Shown here: piece after piece, positions 26,761 to 40,762 of the stretch
Layout of the letters: every line of letters begins with the position of its first letter
Position numbering within the stretch: the first letter of the stretch is position 1
From: Unio delphinus
Taxonomy: Eukaryota; Mollusca; Bivalvia; Unionida; Unionidae
Direction of reading: 5' to 3'
Length of the DNA stretch: 64,000 nucleotides
Assembly: GCA_029339505.1 (NCBI GenBank)
Contig: JAQISU010000179.1
Coordinates: forward strand, 9,132,501 to 9,196,500
Translations under genes and position numbers: made by a program
The notes under the pieces: generated by a model
Told to the model about the DNA's origin: nothing
The model's input: only the letters and a program-made list of their open reading frames with translations
Database searches by the model: none

Positions 26761-27956
26761 CGTGCATGCGTTCATGTAGTTACGAAAGAAGCAGCACAGC
26801 TAACTAGCTAGCAGTTGTGTACTCGAAAGTCGATATAATCATGCATGCTAAGATTGCTTGTGCACTGCATTTCATATAATGCACATAAAATTACTTGATT
26901 TAATGTCTTTCATAAATAAACATGATGGCATTGTAATGCAAAAGCTTTGAATTTGAATTACAAAGACTTGGTCGTGGATTAATTTGTCAGTCAGTATCAG
27001 ATTGCAGATGTTTAATGTCGGCTTTTCTTGAATGAATGGTCGTTGTGCTTAAATCTCCTTAGATAGCATCTGTTCTGCGGATGCACGATTTGCTTGCAGA
27101 ATGTTATTTTCTCCATTACCATAAAAAAATTAACGGAAAGATCGAATTTTAGAAAAGAGGCTGAGGGGTAGAGAGGAGAGGGGAATATTACAATTGAAAT
27201 GAAAAGAGTGGCGCACAAATTGCCCGTTAAAAATCTTTTTAGGAAACACCACGCTTTTATTATGAATTTAAGAAATACATACGACCAGACAGGAAGAATT
27301 TTGAAAGCCTATACATTGTTGATGTTACAGCGTATATTGTTTTCTAAGCTACTTATATTATTCAATGAATTTTATACAGCATCCATTACTGAAAAGATTA
27401 GGAAAAAGTAAAATAAAAACCAAAATTGTTATTTCTTTTCTATACAGCCGACATCTCAGTTTTTACCACCGGAAATCAAAGGTCAAAGTTATTCGTAAAT
27501 AAATAGGCAAAACATATAACCTGAGAAAGATAAAACAACTTTAAAGTACTTTATGTGGCTGGCCAAGGAGGGATGTGGCCGGCCAAGGAGGATTTTGTAA
27601 AACATTTGCAGTACCTAGACAAAAAATGATCGGTAAAATACAAAATTGACCATATTGTGTTTTAAAAAGCTATGCGATAAAGACATCCGCCCCTGTACTT
27701 CAAAATTTTGTACAATAATATAGGCTGACTGATTAAAACTGTAAATCGGTAAAATGGATAGCCAGTTATATGGACGATTGATTCTAGAAACATTGTTCAT
27801 CATTAGTTGTCTATTTAATTATGATTGTATTTACTCAGAATTTATTGAATTCACGCGAATCGTAGGATTTTGTCAATTAGTGTTAGCTTGGGGATAATAT
27901 ATATAGTTGTATAGTATGTTCTTTTCTTTACTACTAACGGTTTTCTACCATTGTAG

Positions 27957-27960
<4 letters not shown>
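26761..27960. other. Intergenic sequence, nothing recognised
   Basis: Unique sequence. A short 19-bp doublet with GGCCAAGGAGG occurs at about 27552-27592. The 70-codon plus frame at 27199-27411 has no known motif. Confidence 0.45.

Positions 27961-28030
<70 letters not shown>
27961..28030. repeat. (AT)n microsatellite
   Basis: About 35 AT units. Confidence 0.98.
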
Positions 28031-28037
<7 letters not shown>

Positions 28038-28954
28038 TAGATAATAGAAACAAATATATAGCTTATAGCTGTGTCTTATTTTAACATGAAAATCATAATT
28101 GCATTCACTCTCAATTAACATCAAATTCACTTGTCCATATTGTTAATCTCACTTAATAACAGGTATAAATATACAAATAACATTAAAAGTAAATATGCAC
28201 ACCACGGACAATGAGAGGAGATCCTAATTCTGTATTAATGTTGTGTCCAAGTGTATTTTTCTGTGTAATTTAAACGATTGATTTATCGCCACTTATCAAT
28301 CATGCTGATAAATTAACAAATCAGCGAACGTAAATTAGACACACCTTCGGTCATTGATTTTGTTTGCCATGTTCCTCCGACATGCTGTTTTTGGCAATAA
28401 TGAATTGATTATGATAAATATTTAAAAAATTTTGCAATCACTTGATGATTTCTCCATTTAAAAAAAAGTGTGAAAGGAAGTCAGTGGTAGCCTAGTACTT
28501 CTGATGGTCGATACTTAGATCGTTTAAATGGAGGAATTACATTTATTCATTTCATAGAGAAAACTTCGATTGATAAAGAAATTTTTTGTGGTTAGCTGAA
28601 TATGGAAACAATTGATGGCAATTACAACATGTTTGTTTATATAAACCTACGCAGAAAGTACTTTCTTATGACGGCTTCAAGAAAAAAGAAGACATTGAAA
28701 TTGAAACATATATGTAACAATAAACGTTTCATGAATATGGCTGGAGAACCTCGTAACATGTGGGTTTGATGTATATTAATTTTCTTGTGAAGGATGGACT
28801 GAACCCATACTACATTATTTTAAACTTTAAAATTTACTTGGAATAATTAAGGAATAATCAAATTCCATAGGATGGAGAATATCATATCTTAAAGTTGACT
28901 TTCATCACTTAGATTAAACAATTATGAGTTTGTTTATTATCTGAAGTTAATAGA
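28031..28954. other. Intergenic sequence, nothing recognised
   Basis: Unique AT-rich sequence upstream of a SINE pair. No supported features. Confidence 0.5.
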
Positions 28955-29200
28955 GGGCCCCGAGTGGCCGAGTGGTCTAAAGCGCTCATCATTACGGATC
29001 ACTGTCATCTCACCTGTGTCTGCTTGGGTTCGAGTCTTGGGTTAAGCCAATGTGGGTATGTGAGAGAGATTGCCACAAGTTGCCAGTGGCTTTGCTTGGG
29101 TCTGTGGTTCTTTTCAGAGTTTTCTGGGGTTCTTCCTCCTCCATTTATACTGACCGCCATGCATAGCTTATCTTGCGATGAAATATGGCGTTACATCCTA
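28955..29200 (+). mobile_element. SINE-B copy, plus strand
   Basis: Head GAGTGGCCGAGTGGTCTAAA with an extended tRNA-like D-arm, box B-like GGGTTCGAGTC, then AATGTGGGTATGTGAGAGAG. The 3' end GATGAAATATGGCGTTACATCC is the family signature with a few changes. It is directly followed, with no spacer, by a SINE-A copy in the same orientation. The head resembles Leu/Ser tRNA, which is inference from the motif layout. Confidence 0.9.
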
Positions 29201-29201
29201 C

Positions 29202-29530
29202 AACCGCTCCAGTGGCCTAGAGGTTAGAGCGTCCGCTGCGGGAGCGGGAGCTCGTGGGTTCGATCCCCGGCCGAGTTATACCAATAACTTACAAAAATGG
29301 TACGAACAGATGCCTCGCTTGGCACTCAGCATTAAGAGATTAGTGTTAGGACTGGTCGACCTGGTGTCAGGGTAATGTGATTGGTGGGGATATCATGCTA
29401 CATGTCTGCGGCATAATATCCCATTGCTAGACATCACTATAAACTACCTTAATGCAAACATAGTAGCGATATGACTGAAAAATTGTTAAAGCTACTTTAA
29501 AAATCCTAATCAAACAAACAAACAAACAAC
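29202..29530 (+). mobile_element. SINE-A copy, full length, (CAAA)n tail
   Basis: Starts CAACCGCTCCAGTGGCCTAG with box A TGGCCTAGAGG and box B GGTTCGATCCC, then the body (GTGTTAGGACTGGTCGACC, ATGTCTGCGGCATAATATCC) and the end TTGTTAAAGCTACTTTAAAA followed by (CAAA)n. It sits flush against the 3' end of the SINE-B copy at 28955-29200, so it inserted at that tail or the two moved together. The 65- and 87-codon frames across the pair are by-products. Confidence 0.93.
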
Positions 29531-29962
29531 AAAACTGAAGGTAATAGTGTTGTGACTAACACAGAATTTATAACACTGCCGCTGATACAAACAATTCTGC
29601 TATTCTTTTCTTGGAAAGCTCGAAACAAAATAGTTGGAAATATTTTCCCCGAAATGACCCTCTACTGCCTTTATAGTTACCACAACCACGACACTTGTTC
29701 ATTAACATTTTGCACAATTTGCTTAGGAAACCGCAAGTTTTGATGTAATGAACTCTAGCCGTAATAAGCATGGTAATTGTGGCGTCTTACTCTTTTCATA
29801 GAATGGAAATTTTCTTTTCAATGTTCTCGTTCACGTTACTCGTGATATCTGATGCTCTTTTCAACACTTTCCAACAATTCTTTCAATATTACTTTCTGGG
29901 TTGCATCTATTTTTATGGTGACATTTTTCGTATATTTTCTATATGTTTGTCATACAAACATA
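29531..29962. other. Intergenic sequence, nothing recognised
   Basis: Unique sequence. Frames of 63 to 78 codons on both strands lack recognisable motifs. Confidence 0.4.
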
Positions 29963-30100
29963 GGACCAATAGTACTAATTTTGCAGCTTGTACCATTCCA
30001 ATGTAGTAATTCTTTGGACCAATAGTACTAATTTTTCAGTTAGTAACATTCCAATGTGTTAATTCCTAGGACCAATAATACTAATTTTGCAGTTTGAGTT
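29963..30100. repeat. 53-bp minisatellite, about 2.6 copies
   Basis: Units start GGACCAATAGTACTAATTTT at 29963, 30016 and 30069, each 53 bp apart, with a few substitutions. Confidence 0.9.
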
Positions 30101-31424
<1,324 letters not shown>

Positions 31425-32430
31425 TTATTTACAAATTCGTTTCTTATACCAGTCTTGGAATGTTGTTCATCAACAGCAATCAAAGTAAAATTGTCGTACA
31501 TAGGTTTGTTTGATCAACATCATTTTACTTTGTTAAGTTAAGCTTACCACTTCCAGTTGTATACATGTATATGATTAGGCGCGAAATAGCCGGATGTCTG
31601 TCTCGGTACCTATAAATAAGCCTAAAAAATATCACCAAATTTGTCATCACCTTTCCAAGACATTAGATTGTCTATTTCATATTAATTATTTTCTTTAATA
31701 TCCTTTGAAATTCTTGACAGACACGTTTTTCGGTTCATAAAAGCCGTTAGTGTAAAAGTACATATAGAATAACCTTTACTGTGTCATATCCAATGAATCG
31801 CCATCTATCATTTTACCTTTATTACCAAATGTCATTATTTGAATATTTCTTCTCTAATTACTGATTGTATAATCATGAGCATATAATAGTATTTAATCCT
31901 AATTCCACTTTTTTATTTTCAAACTAGCACCATCAGATAATCTTAGTGATGAGTAATACTTTGTAAAATCAAATTTGTAGTTATTCTGGTCGATATTACT
32001 AGAATTGTTTTTTAAAAAAGTCACACAACACTAAACTATCCATCTTCGCATAAGAAAGTCATAAATCATCGACAATGCCAACTCTAAACATATAATATTA
32101 TAGTTTGCAATTTGGAATTTTTTGTTGATCCTCGGCAACGGGAATGACATTTCTCATTTTTGGCAATTTAATATACTTAATTTTGTTCAAATCACACATG
32201 TACTAGTACAGGTAAATTTCATCAGCGCATTTTTTAGAATCTTTTTCATGATCTTCAACATCTAGTCAATTTTGTATACGTCATTTTGTTGGTACCACAG
32301 CAACAACTCCTTCACATAAAGTATCACACTCAGTACCTTCCCCTTTTAAAGATTTGAACATAAAACCAAATGGATTACTAGTATCATCTGACTGATTTTT
32401 TAAAATATTTCCTCCGCAAATTAAAGTAAT
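31425..32430. other. Intergenic sequence, nothing recognised
   Basis: Unique AT-rich sequence without supported features. Confidence 0.5.
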
Positions 32431-32642
32431 TGATATTATGCCACAAACACGTAAAATGATATTCACCCAGTCATATCCTGGAATCAGACCGACCAGTCTT
32501 AACACTAACATTTTAATGCTGAACGCCAAGCGAGGCAGCTGTTAGTACCGTTTTTGCAAGTCTTTGGTATGACTCGACCAGGGATTGAACCCACGACGTC
32601 CCGCATTTGAGGTCTCAAACCACTAGGCCACCGGAGCGGTCA
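32431..32642 (-). mobile_element. SINE-A copy, minus strand, 3' part missing
   Basis: On the minus strand it starts GACCGCTCCGGTGGCCTAGTGG with a box B-like GGGTTCAATCCC and retains the body to the TGTTTGTGGCATAATATC segment. The conserved 3' end (TTGTTAAAGCTACG and tail) is absent, so the copy is truncated or partly deleted. Confidence 0.87.
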
Positions 32643-33699
32643 TTTTTCGTTTTGAATAAAGAAGTTGCATACTAAAGGTTTTCAAATTTCTTATAAACCT
32701 TATCTTTATGAAGGAAACTAGATTCAATATTTTGCCTATTTATTTTTAAGGAATTTAACAATGAGAATTAATGTCTTTAAAAAAAAATGTAAATTAGGTT
32801 ATGACAGAATGATTTACGAGATAAAATCTAATGTGATTCTAATGTCAAGTTCATTTATTAAAACTACATGTAACACACATGTGGATATGTAGATGTTCTA
32901 AGTGTAACAATAACAATCCAATACATAAAGCGGAAACCTGATACACTAAATCTGAGCCATGATATACAATCCTCATTAAATCTAGCTGGTCTTAAGTGGA
33001 GTTAGTATTAATATGAGAGAAAAGAATACAGAGACAATTACATGTGAATTTGCAAAGAGTACGTTTATTTTATGTTCACAGAAAAGTAAGTTTCATAACG
33101 ATTCATTAACTGAAAATAATATTAATAAAATAAACCACTACGTTTATGAATGGTCCAATAATACAAAACGAAAGAAGATTATTATTCTGACTTTAAAACC
33201 ATCTTTGAAATATAAAAGAAATTGTTAAACATATTAAACACAGTGAGAAAGAAAGCAATTACGGCAAAGCATCAGAATTTATTTTATAAGAACTTAAACA
33301 TGTAAATTTTACGAAAGATACAATCAAGATCGGTGTAAATGTTATTACCCTACTTAAAACAGATGAGAGATAAAGGCATGTGAAATTTTTATTCCTTAAA
33401 AATTCAATTGAATTTATCTTTAACATTTAAAAAAATGACATACGAAATATGAGAACATATATTACTCATTACAATTAAAAATCTGAAAATACAGAAACAC
33501 CATAAACAGAAATTAAATACAAAAGTATTTTAGAGACTGTTTGATATTATTTCGCAAAACATTTATGCACGAAATAAATGTAGCTTCATACTGGGTGTTT
33601 ATAAATAGATTTCTTTATAATGCACATAAAATTAGTAATACATATGAATATAAATTATAATTATTTTCATGAAGAATTATAAATTTGATCCAACGTATT
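32643..33699. other. Very AT-rich intergenic sequence
   Basis: Unique, more AT-rich than average. The 71-codon plus frame at 33013-33228 is Lys/Asn/Ile-rich, as expected for chance translation of such DNA. Confidence 0.5.
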
Positions 33700-34926
33700 A
33701 GTATTGTTCACCAGGTTCCGTCTTCATCAAGCTCCGTATTCATCCAACTCAATATTCACCAGGATTTCTCTTCCTCATACTCCGTATACATCAAGGTCCG
33801 TATCCACCAGACTCCGTATTCATCAAGGTCCGTATCCACCAGACTCCGTATTCATCAAGCTCCGTATTCATCCGACTCCGTATTCATCTATCTGCGTCGT
33901 CATCAGACTTGGTATTCATCAGACGGCATATTCATAATGCTCCGTAATCTCCAGATTGCTTATTCATCATACTTCTTATTCGTTAGACTTCATATTCGTC
34001 AGACTTCATATTCATTAGACGTCTTATTCATCAGAATTCTTATTCATCATACTTCTTATTCATTAGACTTCGTATTCGTCAGACTTCATATTCATTAGAC
34101 GTCTTATTCATCATACTTCTTATTCATCATACTTCTTATTCATCAGACTTGATATTCATCATACTTCTTATTCTTAGACTTCATATTCATCAGACTTCTT
34201 ATTCATCATACCTCTTATTCATTAGACTTCATATTCGTCAGACTTCATATTCATTAGACGTCTTATTCATCAGAATTCTTATTCATCATACTTCTTATTC
34301 ATTAGACTTCGTATTCGTCAGACTTCATATTCATTAGACGTCTTATTCATCAGAATTCTTATTCATCATACTTCTTATTCATTAGACTTCATATTCGTCA
34401 GACTTCATATTCATTAGACTTTACATTCATCATACTTCATATTCATTAGACTTCATATTCGTCAGACTTCATATTCGTTAGACGTTTTATTCATCAGAAT
34501 TCTTATTCATCATACTTCTTATTCATTAGACTTCGTATTCGTCAGACTTCATATTCATTAGACGTCTTATTCATCAGAATTCTTATTCATCATACTTCTT
34601 ATTCATTAGACTTCATATTCGTCAGACTTCATATTCATTAGACTTTACATTCATCATACTTCATATTCATTAGACTTCATATTCGTCAGACTTTATATTC
34701 GTTAGACGTTTTATTCATCAGAATTCTTATTCATCATACTTCTTATTCATTAGACTTCATATTCGTCAGACTTCATATTCATTAGACGTCTTATTCATCA
34801 GAATTCTTATTCATCATACTTCTTATTCATCAGACTTGATATTCATCATACTTCTTATTCTTAGACTTCATATTCATCAGACTTCTTATTCATCATACCT
34901 CTTATTCATTAGACTTCATATTCATT
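33700..34926. repeat. 16-bp minisatellite with higher-order structure
   Basis: The basic unit is 16 bp (for example ACTTCATATTCATTAG, ACGTCTTATTCATCAG, AATTCTTATTCATCAT). The block containing GTCTTATTCATCAGAATTC or GTTTTATTCATCAGAATTC recurs at 34021, 34260, 34340, 34484, 34564, 34708 and 34788; later spacings alternate 80 and 144 bp, a 224-bp higher-order unit (14 monomers). A segment at 34141 is repeated at 34829, 688 bp (43 monomers) apart. The first 200 bp hold a more GC-rich TCCGTATTCATC variant. The 137-codon plus frame at 33685-34098 is an artefact: 16 bp is not a multiple of three. Confidence 0.95.
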
Positions 34927-35045
34927 AACCTCCTCAACCTGGGTGCACGCTCAGACTCCAATTTTGGTTCATTGAATGCTGCTGTATTTGGGTTGTTGTT
35001 TTTTTGTTGTTATCTTTCATAAACTACACCCAACATTTTCAAACG

Positions 35046-35387
35046 TTATTCAAATGAATCAATTACAACTTTGAAAACTCTCATACGTAAATCAGTTTGT
35101 TCAATATTGAAAACCAAAAATAAAAACGACACTGGGTTTGCGATCGGGTTGAGGAGTATAGTGAATACATGGTCAGGAGTATTTCGCAATGGTTCTTTTT
35201 TAAACTGAACAATAATATAAATACATGTACTTAATGATAATAATATGTTTTGATTACTTAGTCTAGTATAAACCGGTGAATTAGTACGATATTGAATTAT
35301 TATGATAAAACCAATTACGAATACCACCAGTGAAGGTGAAGTTTTAAAAAATGAAGGATAAGATAGGTCAAGGTCAATATCTTGCAT
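35046..35387 (-). CDS. Hypothetical 113-residue hydrophobic protein, possible GPCR C-terminal remnant
   Basis: An uninterrupted ATG-initiated frame of 113 codons in non-repetitive AT-rich DNA, open for about eight more codons upstream. Three hydrophobic segments are seen: residues about 18-33 (SLVVFVIGFIIIIQY), about 46-61 (NILLSLSTCIYIIVQF) and about 76-98. The third contains LLNPIANPVSFLF followed by a basic stretch, TDLRMRVFKVV. The NPxxF within a last membrane helix followed by an amphipathic basic helix resembles TM7 and helix 8 of rhodopsin-like receptors. That is a motif-level resemblance only; the rest of a receptor is not visible. It could equally be a chance AT-rich frame, since T-rich codons give hydrophobic residues. 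Confidence 0.27.
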   Translation of the reverse strand: MQDIDLDLSYPSFFKTSPSLVVFVIGFIIIIQYRTNSPVYTRLSNQNILLSLSTCIYIIVQFKKEPLRNTPDHVFTILLNPIANPVSFLFLVFNIEQTDLRMRVFKVVIDSFE

Positions 35388-35459
35388 TATGAGCTTGACG
35401 GTCCTTGTGGTACTTTATGCCTGTTAGCAAGCTTTATTTAGGCTGCCAGAACAAAGACA

Positions 35460-35608
35460 AACTAATGTCTTGGTAAGTAACAAGATAATACCGGGTTAGG
35501 TTTTTATTTAGCGAAGACATTGAAACCATTGTTATGACAAATTCATGTCTTGGAAAGTAATATGATAATACCGGGTTAGGTGTTTCTTTTAGCGAAGACA
35601 CTGACGTA
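35460..35608. repeat. 80-bp tandem doublet
   Basis: Two copies, about 80 bp apart, share ATGTCTTGG-AAGTAA, GATAATACCGGGTTAGGT and TTAGCGAAGACA. They lie just beyond the 3' end of the LINE remnant and may be part of its 3' region, since some LINEs end in short tandem repeats; this is inference. Confidence 0.85.
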
Positions 35609-37255
35609 ATTTTGTTAATGAGATATTTATTTAAAAATCAATTTTTGCTTTGTATTGTTCTTGCCTGTGTTGTTGCTGCTTGTGTCTCGTGCCTGTTGTT
35701 GTGGCTATATACTTGGGGTGTTTTTACTCTGGCCACGATAAAATTAGTAGCGCAAGTGGAAAGGATAGTAAAGGTACTAAGAATAACCATGCTACTAATA
35801 GTAATACTAATCGTGGGCCTGCTCTTTAGATAGCACTCTTGTCTTATTGCCTTGCTCCTCATGTTAAACGTTGTTTGATTATAAGTACTTTTGATTTTAT
35901 ATGTTTTCGTGTTTATCAATTTGTTTGAGATGGTGGATGAGATTCCTATATGAATTCTCTAATTTCTTGTTACATACCCAATCTAGAAGTTGAGGGTATG
36001 TTGTTGGGGGTTCAAGTTGCCTTTGCTCTGCTTGAAAACTAACACGTTGGCGGCGATATTTGTGGCAGTTGTTAAACACGTGTTCCAAAGATTCAGGTAC
36101 AAAGCAATATGAGGAGTTAATAGTTGAGGCAATCTTGTTAAGGTGTTTCGTGAAGCTGTTGATGAGAAGGGTTTTGCCTGTTCTGATTCTAATGATTAGT
36201 TTTACATCTGTAGCTGAGAGGACGTTAGGTGTCCTGTTTAAATTTGTGACCTCTGTTGTATTAGGTACAAGTGCCTACCTTGTTCAGTGTTTTCCCAAAA
36301 TTGCTGCCATTTCCCGTTGATTCTGCTTTGTACGTGTCCATATAACTCATGATCACTGTATTCTATTGGCTCTATTTCAGTGTTTAAAAGGCTGCATTTT
36401 TTTGCCATTTGGTCTGCATTTTAGCCAGACAGATATGGAAGGACATCCATAAAAAGTGGATGACATGTTTATTCTCGATCTACCTAATGATTAGCATAGT
36501 GTCGCTTAGCATGTTTGCTCTACTTTTGGAGTCGCCAGACTCTTTGATATTTAAGCACACTTATAGAGTCGGTTATAACGACATACTCGTTGTGGTTCTG
36601 TGTTAGTATCCACTTGAGGGATCGTTTGACTGCCCAGTATTCCGCAATATAAATGCACTCAATTCAATCTGATGTTCCAGGACTACCATTGCTGACGCAG
36701 TTCTGTGTAATTCTTCAGCGTCATCGGTGTAAATGTATGTATCCAGTAAAGTTGTCGTTGATGATAGTTGGAATCTCAGCGTTATACTAGGATTAGTTAG
36801 TTCAGGTTCTAGGGCTTGCGCAGATAAGTTGTCTTTGGGTTTATCGTTTTTCCAACGAGTGGTGTCTTTGATTTGACGTTGCTCAGCTTGGATCTCTTCT
36901 AGTCGCATTTCCTTGCTGAGTATATGGACTTTTGTACCTGCTGGAGGTTTTGAGACTAGTCTTTTGCTGAAGAGGGTGTTACACTTTTTAATCATTATTT
37001 TGGTCGGGTTTGGTGTCTTGATGTACTGTATTTCTGCTGGTATATCTGAGTATATCTTCTTCCCGTCTCAGTTGCAACGGGCGATCCCCGGTTAGAATTT
37101 GCACTTCTTCAAGTGAAGTGTTTGGTAGAGTCCATATACATATTCTGAGTGTTATATATTGTATGCCATCAAGTTTGTTGTGCCCCTGGTGTTTTTGAGT
37201 AGCCTAAACAATCCTTCCGAACTTAGCGAGAGCATTCCCTCAAATTATGTATTCC
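35600..37255 (-). mobile_element. 5'-truncated RNase H-bearing non-LTR retrotransposon (LINE)
   Basis: Only the 3' part of ORF2 and a 3' untranslated region remain, read on the minus strand. At the 5' end (about 37140-37040) the text LRICIWTLPNTSLEEVQILT matches the region after the reverse transcriptase in LINEs, where a wage-labour-like LRR..GALPSTP block is usual. An RNase H domain follows, then a Cys/His C-terminus. An ORF2 RNase H points to the I/Jockey-like group of clades, to which mollusc elements such as Nimbus belong; the clade is inferred. Sequence right of 37255 is unrelated, so the copy is 5'-truncated, as is typical of target-primed insertion. Confidence 0.82.
35897..37200 (-). 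pseudogene. LINE ORF2 remnant: RNase H and C-terminal Cys/His region, frameshifted
   Basis: Order on the minus strand: post-RT region (37140-37000), linker in the 130-codon frame 36995-36603, then RNase H. The first catalytic Asp sits in IYTDDAEE (about 36720-36735; canonical YTDGS). A frameshift near 36660 moves the reading to CIYIAEYWAVKRSL (second acidic residue at about 36640), then VVITDSISVL with the third Asp (about 36565-36573). After a more decayed stretch the C-terminus ESLEHVFNNCHKYRRQR (about 36080) shows the EH-FxxC-xxRxxR pattern usual at LINE ORF2 ends, and the frame stops at 35897. Frameshifts and stops make it non-functional. Confidence 0.8.
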
Positions 37256-38245
37256 AAAATAAAGTCATATATCTACTTTCCATACACACTCTATCCCCAC
37301 TGATAGTGTATGTTATACTTTAAGTAAATATTATATTAACTAGGAAATTACTTGTAAACTTTATCCTTATAAGCAAATTAATTTGAAATTAAACAACAAC
37401 TACCCAACTATATTTTAAGCCCTTTATACCTACTAAGAGATTCAAATTTCACTTCAACTGGTCACTAATTTGAATGTTAAAATATTAAGAGAAACTTGTT
37501 ATAATTGATTTTAATAAAACATTACAAACCCATAATCCAACTGTCATACTGACTTCTTTGTTTCAAGTTCTCAGCTTGCACTATAAGTTGACACCATAGC
37601 TTTTGAGTAGCTGCTGATAATACCATATTTACCCAAACTCTCTACCTCTAAATTTAGCAGTGGATAAAGAAGTACTCCTTTATGATAGATATACTATTAT
37701 CAAATTTATGGAGAGAATTTAGAAAATGTATACACATCTATATCTTCTCTTGTAAAACTTTCACATATACCATAGCACCTGAAATAACTAAATTTTGCCC
37801 TTTAATACTACATTACAAATATATATTCTTCTATGTATTATTCGAGGGATAAATGAGGTTACTGTTGTAATTCAAGTTGTTTGTGCACCATTTGGATACC
37901 GTTAACACGCAAGAGAGTGGCAGAGAGATTTTTGAGATTCGTCTTTAAGATACAAATGATTACGAGGAAGGAATTCTTGACGTAACAATTTTTTTTCATT
38001 TCGATAATAAGAAATAATTTCATCACGGATTTGAAACTCCTTTACAAATCTTCAAGCAGAATTATTCAATAATTACATAAAGTATATCACACGTGGTTTA
38101 GAATTAGAAGACAAGAAATATGATTAGCTTTAGAAATTGCTTTAGAATTAAAGATTAAACATTAAATTTGTATGGCACTGATGGAAACAAAATTCGAATA
38201 TGGAGAAGGCATGATCCAGAAAATTACTTATGTGAACGCAAAAAA
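37256..38245. other. Intergenic sequence, nothing recognised
   Basis: Very AT-rich unique sequence upstream of the truncated LINE. No supported features. Confidence 0.5.
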
Positions 38246-38547
38246 GAGCTGTAGGTCGTGGGTTCGAGCTCCGGCCGAGTCATAGCGAAGACTTAAAAAA
38301 ATGGTACTAACAGCTACCTCGCTTGGCGTTCAGCATTACGAGGTTAGTGTTAGGACTCGTCGACCTGGTGTCAGGATAATGTGACTGGGAGGGACATCAT
38401 GCTACATGTCTGCGGCATGATGCCAGAGTGCTAGACATCACTATAAACTGCCTCACTGCAGACATCGTAGCGATATGACTGAAAAATTGTTAAAGCTACG
38501 TTAAAAATTCTTATCAATCAATCAAACAGACAAACAAACGAGCTGTA
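38246..38547 (+). mobile_element. SINE-A copy, 5'-truncated, with target duplications
   Basis: Element 38254-38539. It begins inside the head, at box B (GGTCGTGGGTTCGAGCT), and carries the whole body and the end TTGTTAAAGCTACGTTAAAA plus CAAA tail. GAGCTGTA occurs on both sides (38246-38253 and 38540-38547), an 8-bp target duplication, so the truncation happened at insertion. Box A is missing, so this copy cannot be transcribed from its own promoter. Confidence 0.92.
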
Positions 38548-39847
<1,300 letters not shown>

Positions 39848-39956
39848 GTGTAACTGCATTTAAAGCTACGGTAAAAAAAGTAATTGGTTTTTCAGATGTG
39901 TATTGATTGTCTACACATCAAATTATACGTAATATCATTAATTGTTCTTTCATTAT

Positions 39957-40205
39957 AGGGGTACGAGTGGCCGAGTGGTCTAAAACGCTCAGAGTTACGG
40001 ATCACTGACATCTCACCTCTGTCTGCGTGGGTTTGAGTCTCCGGCTCAGCAAATGTGGGTATGTGAGAAAGCTTACTGGTAGCTTCTCTTGGGTCGGTGT
40101 TTAATTTCTGGGGTTTTCCCGTTTATTTTCCTCCACCATTAATACTGGCCACCATATATAGCCTGCCTTGTGCTGAAAAATGGCGTTAAACCCTATACCA
40201 TTTAC
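39957..40205 (+). mobile_element. SINE-B copy, full length
   Basis: Starts GTACGAGTGGCCGAGTGG and continues with TCTAAAACGCTCAGAG, box B-like GGGTTTGAGTCTCC, AATGTGGGTATGTGAGAAAG, and ends GTGCTGAAAAATGGCGTTAAAC. This is the best-preserved SINE-B here. No clear target duplication was found. Confidence 0.92.
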
Positions 40206-40371
40206 AACATTATTATTAGTATTATCATTATTTCAGTATAATTTAAAAAAAAAAACGATTTTCTAATTTAAAAGGAACCATGAATTTTACAAACTAACTT
40301 TACTACTTTGCTCAGCTGGATAAAAATTTGATATTCCACGTCCACTCTGTGCTGTCCATTCAAATCATCTT

Positions 40372-40502
40372 CACTGATTGTTCTGTCGATGCAATCCATT
40401 TGGATTGATTGTTCTATTTATACAATCCATGTTAATTGATTGTTCTATCGATGCAATCCATGTTAATTGATTGTTCTATCGATACAATCCATTTGGATTG
40501 AA
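40372..40502. repeat. 31-bp minisatellite, about four copies
   Basis: The TGATTGTTCTATCGATGCAATCCAT unit core recurs at 40375, 40406, 40437 and 40468, exactly 31 bp apart, with few substitutions. Confidence 0.93.
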
Positions 40503-40762
40503 TTTACTAACCCTACAAATCATTGTAAATAATTTTGACAGACATTGATGTTATATTGTGCCCTGAATCTGTTAAAAGAAGTGCCAGTGCTAAATCTCTA
40601 AAAGCATAAAATAATCTTTTTTAGGGTGAAACACTTTAATCTCTTTTAAAGATGACTTGGTTTGTTGGATACTTAAATTGAATTGCAGGAGAAGAATAAT
40701 GAGTATGTCTCATTTTTCTTAATTCTACGTTTCATTATGACATTTATTACTGAAATATATTC

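Noticed and set aside
28964..29375. Possible tRNA genes at the GGCCGAGTGG and GGCCTAGAGG heads
   Set aside because: Both are SINE heads followed by family-specific bodies and tails; the acceptor stems do not close as in a functional tRNA. The same applies at 3187, 8655, 39957 and 56451.
33685..34337. 137- and 62-codon plus frames with Ser/Tyr/Ile/Arg repeats
   Set aside because: The 16-bp unit shifts phase each monomer, so no stable protein repeat is encoded; the frames are open only where TAG-containing monomers fall out of phase.
35612..35833. 73-codon hydrophobic plus-strand frame
   Set aside because: It lies antisense to the LINE 3' untranslated region and overlaps a 93-codon frame on the other strand; hydrophobicity follows from T-rich codons.
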